The notes beneath the pieces were generated by a model. The model was not told the origin of the DNA, did no database searches, and worked only from the letters and a program-made list of their open reading frames with translations. From Sulfuricurvum sp. (lineage in GTDB: Bacteria > Campylobacterota > Campylobacteria > Campylobacterales > Sulfurimonadaceae): a DNA stretch of 64,000 bases. Position 1 is the first letter of the stretch; each line of letters opens with the position of its first letter. The stretch spans positions 124,001 through 188,000 of the forward strand of contig NZ_JAUYFF010000001.1 of the NCBI RefSeq assembly GCF_030691015.1, written 5' to 3'. The translations under genes and the position numbers were made by a program. Shown piece after piece: positions 50,672-60,600 of this stretch.

Positions 50672-52720
50672 ATGGATGAAATTCTCTCAAACCTCAATGA
50701 AGCGCAGCGCAGTGCAGTCGAACGGATCGATGGCCCTTTGCTCATTTTAGCAGGTGCGGGAAGCGGAAAAACCAAAACTATCACTACCCGTCTTGCCTAT
50801 CTTCTCGATCACGTGGGGATACCTGCTGGCAATACCCTGACCCTCACGTTTACCAACAAAGCGGCCAAAGAGATGCGCGAGCGGGCGATGGGATTGATCT
50901 CACAGAACTCTTTTCCCCCCCTGTTGTGTACCTTTCATAAATTCGGCCTGTTATTTTTAAAATTTCATATCCATTTACTGGGGCGTGCCAATAATTTCGT
51001 TGTTATCGATACCGATGATAAAAAGAAAATCATCAAAAAAATCAATGCCGATCTCCCTACCGCATTGATCGCGAGTGAAATCTCTCGTTATAAAAATTCC
51101 CTCATTGACCCTGCCGAAGCGTATACCCAAGCCGAACTCACCAACTACAAACATATCGCAAAAATCTATGAAGAGTACGAAGCGTACCTTCTGAAAAACA
51201 ATCTCGTCGATTTTGACGATTTACTCTGCCTAACCTTTAAACTGCTCGATGAAAATCCTGATCTATGTACTCAGACCTCTGAAAAATACCAATACATTAT
51301 GATCGATGAGTATCAAGATACCAACGAGCTCCAGCTCAGACTCCTCCAAAAACTCTGTTCTACCCACAACAACCTCTGTGTCGTCGGAGACGATGATCAG
51401 AGTATTTACGGGTGGCGCGGCGCGCATGTGCGCAATATTCTCGAATTCGATCAAGATTTCGTCGATGCTATGGTGGTCAAACTAGAACACAACTACCGCT
51501 CCACTCAGCCGATTCTCACCGTCGCCAACGCCTTGATAGAACATAACCGCTCCCGTTTAGGGAAAACACTCCTCGCGACCAAAGAGGGAGGTGATGACGT
51601 TCAAACGATCACCTCGAACGATGAGAGTGAAGAGTCCAAAAAGATTGCAAAGTCTATCAAAGAGCTTATCTCTAGCGGAGTTCGTCCGAATGAAATCGCT
51701 GTACTGTACCGAATCAATGCCCTTAGCCGATCACTCGAAGAGGGGCTGAACCGTGCCGGTGTTGCGTATAAACTCGTCGGCGGTTTACGCTTCTATGATC
51801 GTGCCGAGATCAAAGATCTCATCAGCTACCTGCGGGTCATCACCAATGTCCATGATAATTTCTCCCTAAAACGGATCATTAACAAACCGAAACGGGGTCT
51901 GGGGAAAGCAACGATTGATAAAATTGAACTCTCTTCTATCGAAGCTAGCAAATCAATGTTTGAATTTATCTCTACCCTCAGTGACAGCGATCTCGAAACG
52001 CTGGTACGAAAAAAAAGTGCCGGCGAGCTGCGTGATTTTGTGGCGGAGATTCTCGAACTTCGCCGTGTTTCGGAAGAGGCGATTTACCGTTTTATTGATC
52101 TTTTGGAAGAGCGTTTCAAAATCAAAGAGACCCTAAAAGGTCTTCCCGATGAAGCGGAGAAAATCGCCAATATCGACGAGTTTTACGGACTCTTTCGCGA
52201 TTATGTCAAACAAAATCCCGAAAGCTCGCTCGCTGAGTTTTTGAATGATATTACATTGCAGAGCGAACAAGATCAGGTAGAGGGTGAGAGCATCTACATT
52301 ATGAGCATCCACGCTTCCAAAGGGTTGGAGTTCGAACACCTCTTCGTCATCGGTTTGGAAGAGGGATTTTTACCGCTTATCGGTGATGGAAGTGACCTTG
52401 AAGAGGAGAGACGTCTAGGGTACGTCGCTATCACCCGCGCCAAAAGCAACCTTACCCTCTCAAATGTCAACAGCCGTTTCTATAAAGGACGACGTACCGA
52501 ACTTCAAAAAAGCCGCTTTATCAACGAAGCGGGATTATGTGAAGGGTCATTGATTTTGGAGAAAAATACCTCCTATAAAAAAGGGGATTTGGTTCGCCAT
52601 AAAATCTTCGGAGCGGGACGGGTTGAGGGGGTGAGTAAAGCGGGGCGCGAATTTAAACTCAGCATCAATTTCGGCGGCAATAAACGGGATATTCTCGCCT
52701 CTTTCGTCGAAAAGCTCTAA
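50672..52720 (+). CDS. UvrD/PcrA-type superfamily 1 helicase
   Basis: A 682-residue 3'-5' helicase. Motif I is AGAGSGKT (27-34), motif II IDEYQDTNELQ, motif III VGDDDQSIYGWRGA, motif IV-VI blocks MSIHASKGLEFEHLF and VAITRAKSNL. A C-terminal tail with GDLVRHKIFGAGRVEGV is PcrA/UvrD-like and contacts RNA polymerase in relatives. It probably removes damaged strands and protein roadblocks. The next gene, truB, follows after six bases. Confidence 0.94.
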   Translation: MDEILSNLNEAQRSAVERIDGPLLILAGAGSGKTKTITTRLAYLLDHVGIPAGNTLTLTFTNKAAKEMRERAMGLISQNSFPPLLCTFHKFGLLFLKFHIHLLGRANNFVVIDTDDKKKIIKKINADLPTALIASEISRYKNSLIDPAEAYTQAELTNYKHIAKIYEEYEAYLLKNNLVDFDDLLCLTFKLLDENPDLCTQTSEKYQYIMIDEYQDTNELQLRLLQKLCSTHNNLCVVGDDDQSIYGWRGAHVRNILEFDQDFVDAMVVKLEHNYRSTQPILTVANALIEHNRSRLGKTLLATKEGGDDVQTITSNDESEESKKIAKSIKELISSGVRPNEIAVLYRINALSRSLEEGLNRAGVAYKLVGGLRFYDRAEIKDLISYLRVITNVHDNFSLKRIINKPKRGLGKATIDKIELSSIEASKSMFEFISTLSDSDLETLVRKKSAGELRDFVAEILELRRVSEEAIYRFIDLLEERFKIKETLKGLPDEAEKIANIDEFYGLFRDYVKQNPESSLAEFLNDITLQSEQDQVEGESIYIMSIHASKGLEFEHLFVIGLEEGFLPLIGDGSDLEEERRLGYVAITRAKSNLTLSNVNSRFYKGRRTELQKSRFINEAGLCEGSLILEKNTSYKKGDLVRHKIFGAGRVEGVSKAGREFKLSINFGGNKRDILASFVEKL

Positions 52721-52726
52721 TTGCCT

Positions 52727-53548
52727 ATGAATCGCCTTTTCGTAGCCTATAAACCCTCCGGTATTAGCTCTAACCAACTCTTAGGTCAGCTCAAACGCCG
52801 CTATAAGATAAAAAAAGCGGGCTATTCCGGAACTCTCGATCCATTTGCCAAAGGTGTCTTAATCATTGCGTTCGGAAATCATGGACGATTGTTTCGTTTT
52901 CTCAACAAAACACCCAAGCAATACCGTGCAACCCTATGGCTGGGTGCTTATTCTCCGACGCTCGATATTGAGAAGATCGAAACGATAGAGGAGACACAAC
53001 CTGCCACGCTAGAGCAACTGCAATCCATCCTCCACTCACTGCAAGGGGAGCTTACCTATCTCCCTCCTAAATACAGTGCAAAACGGATAGAGGGGCGCAG
53101 GGCGTATGAATTTGCTCGTGAGGGGAAAGAGGTCGATTTACGAGCAATCACCTCCACCATTTATGATCTCACTCTTTGCCACTACTGCCATCCCTTTCTC
53201 ACCTTTGAAGCAACCGTATCCGAGGGTACATATATCCGCTCTCTGGGGGAGATGATTGCGGCTGGGCTGGGTGTCAGTGGCGCACTTAGCGCACTTGAGA
53301 GACTTAATGAGGGGCAGTTTGTGTATGAAAACGAAAGAGAACTTGACATTAAAAACTCTCTCTCCCTCCCTAAAAACCGCTATAATGGCACAATACAAAC
53401 GATCCTATTAGGACAACCTCTGGTGCGCGAAGATTTCGATCTTCAAGAGGATGGAATCTACTGGATCGACAACGGAGATACGATCTCGATTCTGGAGATT
53501 GCCCCTGAGGGTGTCCGTTATATTCTCAATAAGGTTGAAGCATGCTGA
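52727..53548 (+). CDS. truB: tRNA pseudouridine-55 synthase TruB
   Basis: About 273 residues from ATG 52727 (a TTG at 52721 lies in frame but no ribosome site favours it). The catalytic Asp is D38 in YSGTLDPFAKGVL; VSEGTYIRSLGEMIA is the second conserved block. It modifies U55 of tRNA. The 3' end overlaps csrA by seven bases. Confidence 0.94.
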   Translation: MNRLFVAYKPSGISSNQLLGQLKRRYKIKKAGYSGTLDPFAKGVLIIAFGNHGRLFRFLNKTPKQYRATLWLGAYSPTLDIEKIETIEETQPATLEQLQSILHSLQGELTYLPPKYSAKRIEGRRAYEFAREGKEVDLRAITSTIYDLTLCHYCHPFLTFEATVSEGTYIRSLGEMIAAGLGVSGALSALERLNEGQFVYENERELDIKNSLSLPKNRYNGTIQTILLGQPLVREDFDLQEDGIYWIDNGDTISILEIAPEGVRYILNKVEAC

Positions 53549-53772
53549 TTCTCTCCAGAAGAGCCGAAGAATCAATCATTATCGCCGATACGATCACTGT
53601 CAAAGTGGTCTCCATCGAAAAAGGGGTGGTTAAACTCGGTATTGATGCACCTCACAACATTCGGGTCTTGCGAAGTGAATTGGTTCGAGCCGTCGAAGAT
53701 TCAAACAAAGAAGCATCGCTGGGTCATGACACGTCACTTCTCCAACAACTTGCACAAAAATTAAAATTATGA
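53542..53772 (+). CDS. csrA: RNA-binding regulator CsrA
   Basis: A 76-residue protein opening MLILSRRAEESIII, the CsrA dimer core, with GVVKLGIDAP and the RNA-binding residues of the C-terminal strand. It controls translation of mRNAs, in Campylobacterota often flagellin through FliW. It overlaps truB by seven bases and ispE by four (ATGA), so it is locked into the truB-csrA-ispE-smpB operon. Confidence 0.95.
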   Translation: MLILSRRAEESIIIADTITVKVVSIEKGVVKLGIDAPHNIRVLRSELVRAVEDSNKEASLGHDTSLLQQLAQKLKL

Positions 53773-54536
53773 TCCGATATCGTGCCTACGCCAAAGTCAA
53801 TATTTTTCTCAAAATCACCGGGATACGGGGAGAATACCATACTCTAACCTCTCGCTTTATGCGCGTTAACACCCTTTTTGATACCCTTTGGTTTGAGTCT
53901 AAATCGACCCCAGAATTCGAAATACGGGGAAATTTCGACTGCGAAGTCCACTCCAACACCATTTACAAGGCGTACAAATATCTCCTCGCCGCTACCCACT
54001 CCGATACCCTCTCACAATGGATGGAACATCATGCGATTTGTGTTGATAAACAGATCCCATCGTTTGCAGGACTCGGAGGCGGCAGTTCCGATGCCGCAAC
54101 CTTTTTAGCGATGTGCAATGAAGAGCTAGAATTAGGGCTAAGTGTCGAAGAGCTAGCAAGGATCGGCTCATCCGTCGGTGCAGATGTCCCTTTCTTCGTC
54201 TACGGATATGAAAGTGCCAACGTCAGCGGCATCGGCGAGATTGTCGAACCCTACAATGAACCGTTGATTGATTTTGAAGTAACTACCCCTAAACTTCAAA
54301 TCAGCACCCCAGCCGTTTACCGCTATTATCGTGAACACCGTTATGCCCCCATCACAGCCGAAGAGGTTTCACGACTCGAAGCGACCCCCTCACTTGAGAT
54401 ATTGGCCACCGTTAACTCAAAAGAGGCAAACGATCTGTACAGTGCCGCGTTAGGATGTTATCCCCAGCTGCAAGAAAAAGAGGGATGGTTTTTCTCAGGA
54501 AGTGGAAGCAGTTTTTTTAGGATCAAGGAACAATAA
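53769..54536 (+). CDS. ispE: 4-diphosphocytidyl-2-C-methyl-D-erythritol kinase
   Basis: A 255-residue GHMP kinase of the MEP isoprenoid pathway. Catalytic Lys K9, ATP loop [10 protein letters not shown] (101-110), conserved D139 in GADVPFF. Slightly short for IspE. It overlaps csrA and ends two bases before smpB. Confidence 0.94.
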   Translation: MIRYRAYAKVNIFLKITGIRGEYHTLTSRFMRVNTLFDTLWFESKSTPEFEIRGNFDCEVHSNTIYKAYKYLLAATHSDTLSQWMEHHAICVDKQIPSFAGLGGGSSDAATFLAMCNEELELGLSVEELARIGSSVGADVPFFVYGYESANVSGIGEIVEPYNEPLIDFEVTTPKLQISTPAVYRYYREHRYAPITAEEVSRLEATPSLEILATVNSKEANDLYSAALGCYPQLQEKEGWFFSGSGSSFFRIKEQ

Positions 54537-54538
54537 CT

Positions 54539-54991
54539 ATGGGCGAAAATATAGCCACCAATAAAAAAGCTTTTTTTGACTACTACATCGAAGAGAAATT
54601 CGAAGCGGGTCTCGTCCTCAAAGGGTCTGAAGTCAAAGCCCTCCGTGCCGGACGGGTCAACCTCAAAGACGGATTCATCAAAATCGTTCGGGGTGAAGCG
54701 TTTGTATTCGGTGTCCATATCGGTGTACTCGATACCACCCACCACTATTACACCCACGAAGAGAGGGGAAGCCGTAAACTGCTTCTGCACAAAAAACAGA
54801 TCGACAAGATGTTTAAAGCGGTTGAGAAAGAGGGGTTTACCCTTGTACCGCTCAGTATCTATTTTAACGATAAAAACCTCGCCAAAATGCAAGTGGCTAT
54901 TGTTAAAGGGAAAAAGCTCTATGATAAACGGGATGATTTGAAAGAGAAAAGTCTCAAACGGGATATGGAACGGGCATTAAAAGGGGAATAA
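54539..54991 (+). CDS. smpB: SsrA-binding protein SmpB
   Basis: A 150-residue partner of tmRNA that rescues stalled ribosomes. N-terminal [17 protein letters not shown], central [16 protein letters not shown] and a Lys-rich tail [19 protein letters not shown], which folds in the decoding site. Its tmRNA gene (ssrA) was not seen in this window. Confidence 0.95.
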   Translation: MGENIATNKKAFFDYYIEEKFEAGLVLKGSEVKALRAGRVNLKDGFIKIVRGEAFVFGVHIGVLDTTHHYYTHEERGSRKLLLHKKQIDKMFKAVEKEGFTLVPLSIYFNDKNLAKMQVAIVKGKKLYDKRDDLKEKSLKRDMERALKGE

Positions 54992-55039
54992 TCTTAGGCT
55001 TGTTCAGATAAAAAAGGTTTTGGGAAGTAAATGATGAGT

Positions 55040-55061
55040 TTGCCGCTCTGATGAGCGGCAA
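55040..55061. terminator. Hairpin between converging smpB and rplS
   Basis: TTGCCGCTC, loop TGAT, GAGCGGCAA: a perfect 9-base stem, six bases past the rplS stop. No clear U-run follows in either direction, so it may be a bidirectional terminator or a 3'-end protector. Confidence 0.55.
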
Positions 55062-55067
55062 GAGGGA

Positions 55068-55427
55068 TTATTTGCGACGAATTTCTTTAATACGTGCTGC
55101 TTTACCGGCAAGGTCACGAAGATAGAACAATTTCGCACGACGTACACGTCCACGGCGAAGAACTTCGATTTTCTCGAGGCTGTCACTGTAGATTGGGAAT
55201 ACACGCTCGATACCGACACCGTTAGCACCGATTTTACGTACAGTAATAGTACGACCAGTACCTTCTCCACGGATAGAGATACAGATACCTTCATAATTTT
55301 GAACACGTGATTTTTCGCCCTCTGTAATGGTTACAGCAAGACGAAGTGTATCACCCGCGCGGAACTCAGGAACGTTTTTGTTAGCGATTTGTGCTTGCTC
55401 GAAACTTGCAATGTACTTATTTTTCAT
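55068..55427 (-). CDS. rplS: 50S ribosomal protein L19
   Basis: A 119-residue L19, with [34 protein letters not shown] and [17 protein letters not shown]. It overlaps trmD by 11 bases, in the usual rpsP-rimM-trmD-rplS operon, last gene before the hairpin. Confidence 0.97.
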   Translation of the reverse strand: MKNKYIASFEQAQIANKNVPEFRAGDTLRLAVTITEGEKSRVQNYEGICISIRGEGTGRTITVRKIGANGVGIERVFPIYSDSLEKIEVLRRGRVRRAKLFYLRDLAGKAARIKEIRRK

Positions 55428-56112
55428 AAGATGTCCTTATTTTATGCTTTTGAAGCTGCTCCGGTCTGAAGTATTTTGTTTTGCATTCAGACAGAGACGA
55501 TTTTAGTGCACGAATTTTACTGTGATTTCCCTTTAAGTATTCTGATGGAACACTCATATTCTCATAAACAGGGGGTTTTCCGAATGAAGGTGCCTCTAAG
55601 AGTGGTGATTCGAAACTCTCATATTCCAATGATTCACTATTTCCCAAAACACCTTCAATGTTTCGAACGATGGCATCGGTCATCACCAAAGAGGGAAGTT
55701 CCCCTCCGGTAAGGACGTAATCGCCGATGCTGAACACTTCATCACCAAAGCGTTCAACCACCCTCTCATCGATCCCTTCATAGCGTCCGCTCACAAAAAC
55801 TACATGGGGTTTTGTTGCGAGACGCTTGGCATCGTTTTGGGTAAATTGTTTCCCTACCGGTGCCACAAAAATGATGTGAGCATCTTCACTCAGTGACCCA
55901 AGAGCATCAAACAACGGTTGAGGCGTCATTAACATTCCCGCACCGCCGCCTGCAGCGGTATCGTCCACTTTATGATGTTTTGAGGTACTGAAATCTCTGG
56001 GGTTGAGATAATCGACTGAAAATTTACCCGATTCGATCCCCCGTTTGAGAATAGAGTCTTGAAAATATCCTTCGATCAGATTGGCAAAAATCGTTACATA
56101 CGTAAAGCGCAT
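55417..56112 (-). CDS. trmD: tRNA (guanine-37-N1)-methyltransferase TrmD
   Basis: A 231-residue SPOUT-fold enzyme with the trefoil-knot SAM site ([13 protein letters not shown] and [19 protein letters not shown]). It makes m1G37 to prevent frameshifting. ATG overlaps the rimM stop by one base. Confidence 0.96.
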   Translation of the reverse strand: MRFTYVTIFANLIEGYFQDSILKRGIESGKFSVDYLNPRDFSTSKHHKVDDTAAGGGAGMLMTPQPLFDALGSLSEDAHIIFVAPVGKQFTQNDAKRLATKPHVVFVSGRYEGIDERVVERFGDEVFSIGDYVLTGGELPSLVMTDAIVRNIEGVLGNSESLEYESFESPLLEAPSFGKPPVYENMSVPSEYLKGNHSKIRALKSSLSECKTKYFRPEQLQKHKIRTSYEK

Positions 56113-56666
56113 TAGGATGCCTCTAACAGATCCAATCCGCCCTCTACGGTGATTACTTTACCCTTTGCATCAGCGTTTAAAACAAAACGATCAATATACG
56201 GGATTAAAAAGGTAGCAGGAAGCTCTTTGGAAACCAAAGAAGCCTCTGTAGCAACCAATAGATAATCCAATGGTCCGATACGTTCAATCTCTTGAACGCT
56301 GCCCAAAAGTATCTCACCTTCCATAACACTGGAGCCGAGCAAATCAAACCAGAAAAACTCACCCTCACCCAGATTACAACGCTCACGCGTCGCTTCAAAA
56401 GTGGTGAAAAGTTTTGCATTGGTAAGTGCTTTGGCTGCTTCAGGAGAATCGATCCCTTTGAGATGAACCAGTTCACGATCAGGATTATAAGAGACGAGAG
56501 TGATCTCTTTACCGTTTTCAAGGGTGAATGAGGCATTAGGAGCGAATTGTTCAGGGAAATCGGTGGAGAGATTAAGTTTCATATCCCCTTTTAAGCCGAC
56601 AACTCGGCCCAAAGTGGCGACATGGAGTAAATCCTGCGGAGGTGAATTACGAAAGCGGTTCGACAT
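56112..56666 (-). CDS. rimM: 16S rRNA processing protein RimM
   Basis: About 184 residues from ATG 56666; the farther in-frame start at 56726 would lie deep in khpA. RimM helps assemble the 30S head with S19. It shows HVATLGRVVGLKGDMKL at the N terminus and a PRC-barrel-type C-terminal domain with FWFDLLGSSV. It overlaps khpA by 20 bases; the ribosome site is weak, so translation is probably coupled. Confidence 0.9.
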   Translation of the reverse strand: MSNRFRNSPPQDLLHVATLGRVVGLKGDMKLNLSTDFPEQFAPNASFTLENGKEITLVSYNPDRELVHLKGIDSPEAAKALTNAKLFTTFEATRERCNLGEGEFFWFDLLGSSVMEGEILLGSVQEIERIGPLDYLLVATEASLVSKELPATFLIPYIDRFVLNADAKGKVITVEGGLDLLEAS

Positions 56667-56889
56667 TGATTCGGTAACTTTTTCCGTCTTTGGCTTTGCA
56701 ACCGGAGATGACAGTTTTGATCGCACCGATCATTTTGCCCTCTTTTCCGATTAGCTTGCCTACATCCGCTTGATTAGCGTACAAAACGATTTCGGTCACT
56801 TCGTCGCCTTCATTAGACTCTACCCGAATCTCTTCGGGATAAGACGCTATTAACTTAGCAAAACCTGCGACGAAGTCCGCAACCATCAT
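56647..56889 (-). CDS. khpA: KH-domain RNA-binding protein KhpA
   Basis: An 80-residue single KH domain; the GxxG loop is GKEG in GKLIGKEGKMIGAIKTV. KhpA/YlqC acts with EloR/KhpB in cell-envelope regulation in Gram-positives; in proteobacteria its role is unclear. It lies between rpsP (1-base overlap) and rimM, the standard place. Confidence 0.93.
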   Translation of the reverse strand: MMVADFVAGFAKLIASYPEEIRVESNEGDEVTEIVLYANQADVGKLIGKEGKMIGAIKTVISGCKAKDGKSYRINVEPLS

Positions 56890-57119
56890 TATTTACCGGT
56901 AATTTTTTTAACGCGGTCTGACATTTGAGCACCAACGCTCAACCAGTAGTTTAGACGCTCTTCATCTACTTTGGTAGTGATAGGGTCTGTCATTGGGTTA
57001 TAGTACCCGATCAATTCGATCCAACCGCCGTCGCGACGTTTGCGACTATCGGTTACCGCGATACGGTAGAAAGGTTGTTTTTTACGACCCATACGGGTTA
57101 AACGGATGACTGTTGCCAT
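56889..57119 (-). CDS. rpsP: 30S ribosomal protein S16
   Basis: A 76-residue S16 with [28 protein letters not shown] and a Lys-rich tail. First gene of the rpsP-khpA-rimM-trmD-rplS operon, with a structured 145-base spacer after ffh. Confidence 0.96.
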   Translation of the reverse strand: MATVIRLTRMGRKKQPFYRIAVTDSRKRRDGGWIELIGYYNPMTDPITTKVDEERLNYWLSVGAQMSDRVKKITGK

Positions 57120-57206
57120 TGTGTGTCCTTTAAATGTTGTTTTGCACCAAGAAGTTTAGAAGAGTGTTTTACCCACAAAAGTAAAAGAAAAACCTCTAAG
57201 CTTCTT

Positions 57207-57253
57207 CAAATGCTAAAGACTAAACTCATAACGAGTGCAGTATTTAGCATTTG
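57207..57253. repeat. Long perfect inverted repeat in the ffh-rpsP spacer
   Basis: CAAATGCTAAA (57207-57217) and TTTAGCATTTG (57243-57253), perfect 11-base arms. The 25-base loop carries a smaller ACTC/GAGT stem. On the minus strand it is followed, about 14 bases on, by a U-rich run (TTTTTCTTTTACTTTT). It may end ffh transcription or regulate rpsP. Confidence 0.6.
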
Positions 57254-57264
57254 TGCTGGCAAAG

Positions 57265-58611
57265 TTAACGCGGTAAACGTGCACCTTGCATTTGACCCAT
57301 CATACTCTGAAGGTCTTTCATCCCTGATTTACCCGAGAACCGTTTTGCCATTTTAGAGGCATTTTTAAATTGTTTTAAAATACGGTTCACTTCGATAATA
57401 TCAAGTCCGCACCCTTTTGCCAAACGAGCCTTGCGGCTGTTATTTAAGAGCTCAGGATCTTCTCGCTCTTTCACCGTCATCGATGAAACGAGGGCTTTGA
57501 TCTGTTTGAGCTGGCTAGAGTTTTCCAAATCGAAATCTTTAAGCGCAGAGGCCATTCCGCCCATACCGGGGATCATACCCATAATGGATTTCATGCTCCC
57601 CATTTTTTTGAGGCTCTCCATCTGTTCTAGGAAGTCGTTAAAGTTGAACTCCCCTTTTTTGATCTTTTTAGTAAGGGCTTTCGCTCTTTTTTCATCAATA
57701 ACCGATGCAGTCCGCTCAGCAAGACCTTCGATGTCACCCAATCCCATAAGACGGTTGACGATACGATCAGGAAGGAAGATTTCGAGATCTTCCATTTTTT
57801 CACCCGCTCCGATAAAGCGAAGTGGTACTTGGATCTGGGAAGCGATACCTAATGCAACGCCCCCTTTGGAATCACCGTCGTATTTAGTGAGGATGACCCC
57901 GTCAATACCGATTTTCTCGTTAAATGTACCTGCGGTGCGAACCGCGTCTTGACCCGATAGTGAGTCGGCAACGTAGAAGATTTCATGCGGATTGGCAACG
58001 GCTTTCACTTCCGCCAATTCGCCCATCAACTCATCATCAATCGCCAAACGTCCGGCCGTATCGATCAATACGACATCCACCAGTGCTTTTTTCGCGTGCT
58101 CAAGTGCCGCTTTGACCACATCAACAGGATTTTTACTTGCATCATCCGCGTAAAGTTCTACTTCGATAGAAGCACACACTTGACGAAGTTGCTCAACCGC
58201 CGCAAGACGCTGTAAGTCTGCCGCTACAACCAATACCCGTTTCTTCTGACGTGTTTTAAGCCAGTTGGCAAGCTTACCCGTCGTTGTTGTTTTACCCGAA
58301 CCTTGCAGACCCGTCATCAAAATAACGGTTGGAGATACCGGAGCGTAGACAAATCCTGATTTACCTTTGACATCCAAAAGGGCATACAATGATTTGCGAA
58401 GCGCATCGAGGAATTGGTCTTTCCCGATACCGCTTTGTTTAGTTTGGAGTTCGACCGAATCGATAAGGTCTTTGACGACTTTATGATTTACATCGGCTTT
58501 GAGCAACGCTTTTTTTAGCTCGCCGAGTGCCTTGGTTAACGCCTTTTCATCGTCGTGAAAACGGATTTTGCGTATGGCTGATGTAAACGATTCGGTTAGT
58601 GTATCAAACAC
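57265..58611 (-). CDS. ffh: Signal recognition particle protein Ffh
   Basis: A 448-residue GTPase with the N helical bundle, G domain P-loop GLQGSGKTTTTGKL (near 105), DTAGRLAIDDELM, TKYDGDSKGG, and a methionine-rich M domain (about 300-448, MGSMKSIMGMIPGMGG) binding SRP RNA and signal sequences. It targets inner-membrane proteins. GTG start at 58611 with AGGAG five bases upstream; a TATAAT (58656-58661, minus) lies above. Confidence 0.97.
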   Translation of the reverse strand: MFDTLTESFTSAIRKIRFHDDEKALTKALGELKKALLKADVNHKVVKDLIDSVELQTKQSGIGKDQFLDALRKSLYALLDVKGKSGFVYAPVSPTVILMTGLQGSGKTTTTGKLANWLKTRQKKRVLVVAADLQRLAAVEQLRQVCASIEVELYADDASKNPVDVVKAALEHAKKALVDVVLIDTAGRLAIDDELMGELAEVKAVANPHEIFYVADSLSGQDAVRTAGTFNEKIGIDGVILTKYDGDSKGGVALGIASQIQVPLRFIGAGEKMEDLEIFLPDRIVNRLMGLGDIEGLAERTASVIDEKRAKALTKKIKKGEFNFNDFLEQMESLKKMGSMKSIMGMIPGMGGMASALKDFDLENSSQLKQIKALVSSMTVKEREDPELLNNSRKARLAKGCGLDIIEVNRILKQFKNASKMAKRFSGKSGMKDLQSMMGQMQGARLPR

Positions 58612-58697
58612 TTCAACTCCTAAATAATAGCTCTACAGGGTATAAAAATTTCCGAATTATACTAAATTTTTACTTTAATGACACTTTGTATCTTTGA

Positions 58698-59435
58698 TCA
58701 ACTACCGAAATGTCCAAATACTTTCGGCTCAGGGGCTTCAAATGTCTGTCCCAGCAATGTCACTTTTTTAGCGTGAAGCATTACCCGCTTCGACTGTCGT
58801 CCGCCGTAGCTCTCATCCCCGATAATCGGATGCTGGGCGTATTTTAGGTGAGCACGAATTTGGTGTGTACGTCCGTGGTGGATAATGAGCTGTACTTTGG
58901 TCTTTTTCCCCGAAACTTCGATCGGAGTCACTTCGGTAATCGCAGGTTTGCCCTTTTTAGCCACTTTGGTATAGGCTTTGTTCCCTTTTTTCTCGGTAAT
59001 GAGCGGCTGATCGATAACAAACGGCTCACTGACCAATCCCTCTACCCATGCCACGTACTCTTTGTAAACATTGTCTTTTTTAAACTCGCTAATCGCTTTG
59101 AGACGAAACTCTTCGTTTTTTACCAACATCAAAACGCCGCTCGTTTCACGGTCAAGTCGGTGAAGAAGCTGTGAGCCTTTGAACTGTCGCTCGATTTCAT
59201 CCGAGTTAACAAACGCCGGTTTATCGATAACGATTAAATCGTCATTCTCAAAAATCGGACGTGCTTTTTCCACTTTTTGGACGATAAAAATCGTCTTTGG
59301 ACTGATCTCACCCCGTGCGATCATCACCTTGTTGTTTCCGACATAAACCAAACCACGATCGATCAGTGATTTGGCCTCAGAGTTGGATATTCCCTCTTGC
59401 TCCGCTAGGAGCTTATACGCTTTTGGTTTTTCCAT
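58698..59435 (-). CDS. RluA/RluD-type pseudouridine synthase
   Basis: A 245-residue protein: an S4 domain (about 1-60) and a catalytic domain with Asp D95 in HRLDRETSGVLMLVK, plus GRTHQIRAHLKYAQHPI and GDESYGG. It modifies uridines in 23S rRNA; which sites is unknown, so no symbol is given. The waaA stop lies one base upstream. Confidence 0.92.
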   Translation of the reverse strand: MEKPKAYKLLAEQEGISNSEAKSLIDRGLVYVGNNKVMIARGEISPKTIFIVQKVEKARPIFENDDLIVIDKPAFVNSDEIERQFKGSQLLHRLDRETSGVLMLVKNEEFRLKAISEFKKDNVYKEYVAWVEGLVSEPFVIDQPLITEKKGNKAYTKVAKKGKPAITEVTPIEVSGKKTKVQLIIHHGRTHQIRAHLKYAQHPIIGDESYGGRQSKRVMLHAKKVTLLGQTFEAPEPKVFGHFGS

Positions 59436-59436
59436 T

Positions 59437-60600
59437 TTATTTCTCCGTTAAATAATCTAATACTTTTTGCAAATCAACACTTCCATTGATCTGTGAAGGG
59501 GGCAATGTTTCCGCATTTTTTAATGCTTCCGCAATGCCCTCCAATGACGTAAACTGTACATGCGAGACGTATTTAAACAGCTCACGCTGTAAAAACATCT
59601 CCTCACCGCTGATAATCTTGCACCCGAATGTCGCAGGCTCGAGCGGATTGTGCCCCCCGATAGGTGCAAATGCCCCCCCTAAAACTGCCACATCGCTGAT
59701 CGCATAGAGATTGTTCAACTCTCCCATCGCATCGATAAGGACAATATCATTCTCCAGTGATTGCGACTCGCTCCAACGTGACAAACTCATCATCGGAGCC
59801 GTTTTTGCAATCAATTCTCCCACTTTGGCAAACCGTTCGGGATGGCGCGGAACGACTAAAAGTTTGGCAGAGGGGTTATCCTCGCGGTAGGCGACAAATC
59901 CACTGATAATCCCCTCTTCTTCTCCCTCGTGGGTACTTGCGGCGACGATGATCGTCCCCTCGGGTTTAGAATAGTGCTTGCTTGCCTCGATCTTTTGGGC
60001 AAGTTTGATATTCCCGACCACTTCAACATTACGGGCACCTAATGCGATAAAGCGAACCATATCTTCATTGCTTTGGCAAAAAATGCGGTCACATTGCGAA
60101 AGCAAAATCCGATAAAACCACCGCATCCGGTAATATTTCGGAAAACTCCGATCGCTGATACGGGCATTGAGGGCGATAACCCGCGCGCCTCTGGTTCGCG
60201 CTAAACGAAACAGCAGATACCAAAACTCCGCTTCAAGTACCACTACCGTTTTAGGACGTTCAATCCAAAACCATAGCCATAGCTCATAAGGAAGATAGCG
60301 TACCTGTGCGACGTATTTGGATGCCGCTTCATATCCCGTATGGGTAATGACGCTGATAGCAACCCTTTTATTCTCTAACTTTTCCAGAAGCGGTGCGATC
60401 GCTTTCGCTTCTCCCAACGAGCAAACATGAAACCAAATATCATGAGGTTGAAACGGAGGATTCTTGATGCCAAAAAATCGTGCCGGAATCGAATCGCGAT
60501 ATTTTTTCTTGAACGAAAAGAGGATTAAAAGGGGAAGCGTTACGACGTAAAATAACGCCGCAACCAAAGTATAAAAAAGGTCGAACGCTACGTTACGCAC
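59437..60600 (-). CDS. waaA: 3-deoxy-D-manno-octulosonic acid transferase WaaA
   Basis: A 387-residue GT-B glycosyltransferase adding Kdo to lipid A, with an N-terminal membrane anchor (about 8-28). Motifs VHTGYEAA-type region, VLEAEFWYLLFR, ARISDRSFPKY, and the C-terminal GGAFAPIGGHNPLEPATFG donor site. GTG start at 60600, overlapping the upstream gene by eight bases with little ribosome site. Neighbour of the HP0958-like gene as in Helicobacter. Confidence 0.92.
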   Translation of the reverse strand: MRNVAFDLFYTLVAALFYVVTLPLLILFSFKKKYRDSIPARFFGIKNPPFQPHDIWFHVCSLGEAKAIAPLLEKLENKRVAISVITHTGYEAASKYVAQVRYLPYELWLWFWIERPKTVVVLEAEFWYLLFRLARTRGARVIALNARISDRSFPKYYRMRWFYRILLSQCDRIFCQSNEDMVRFIALGARNVEVVGNIKLAQKIEASKHYSKPEGTIIVAASTHEGEEEGIISGFVAYREDNPSAKLLVVPRHPERFAKVGELIAKTAPMMSLSRWSESQSLENDIVLIDAMGELNNLYAISDVAVLGGAFAPIGGHNPLEPATFGCKIISGEEMFLQRELFKYVSHVQFTSLEGIAEALKNAETLPPSQINGSVDLQKVLDYLTEK

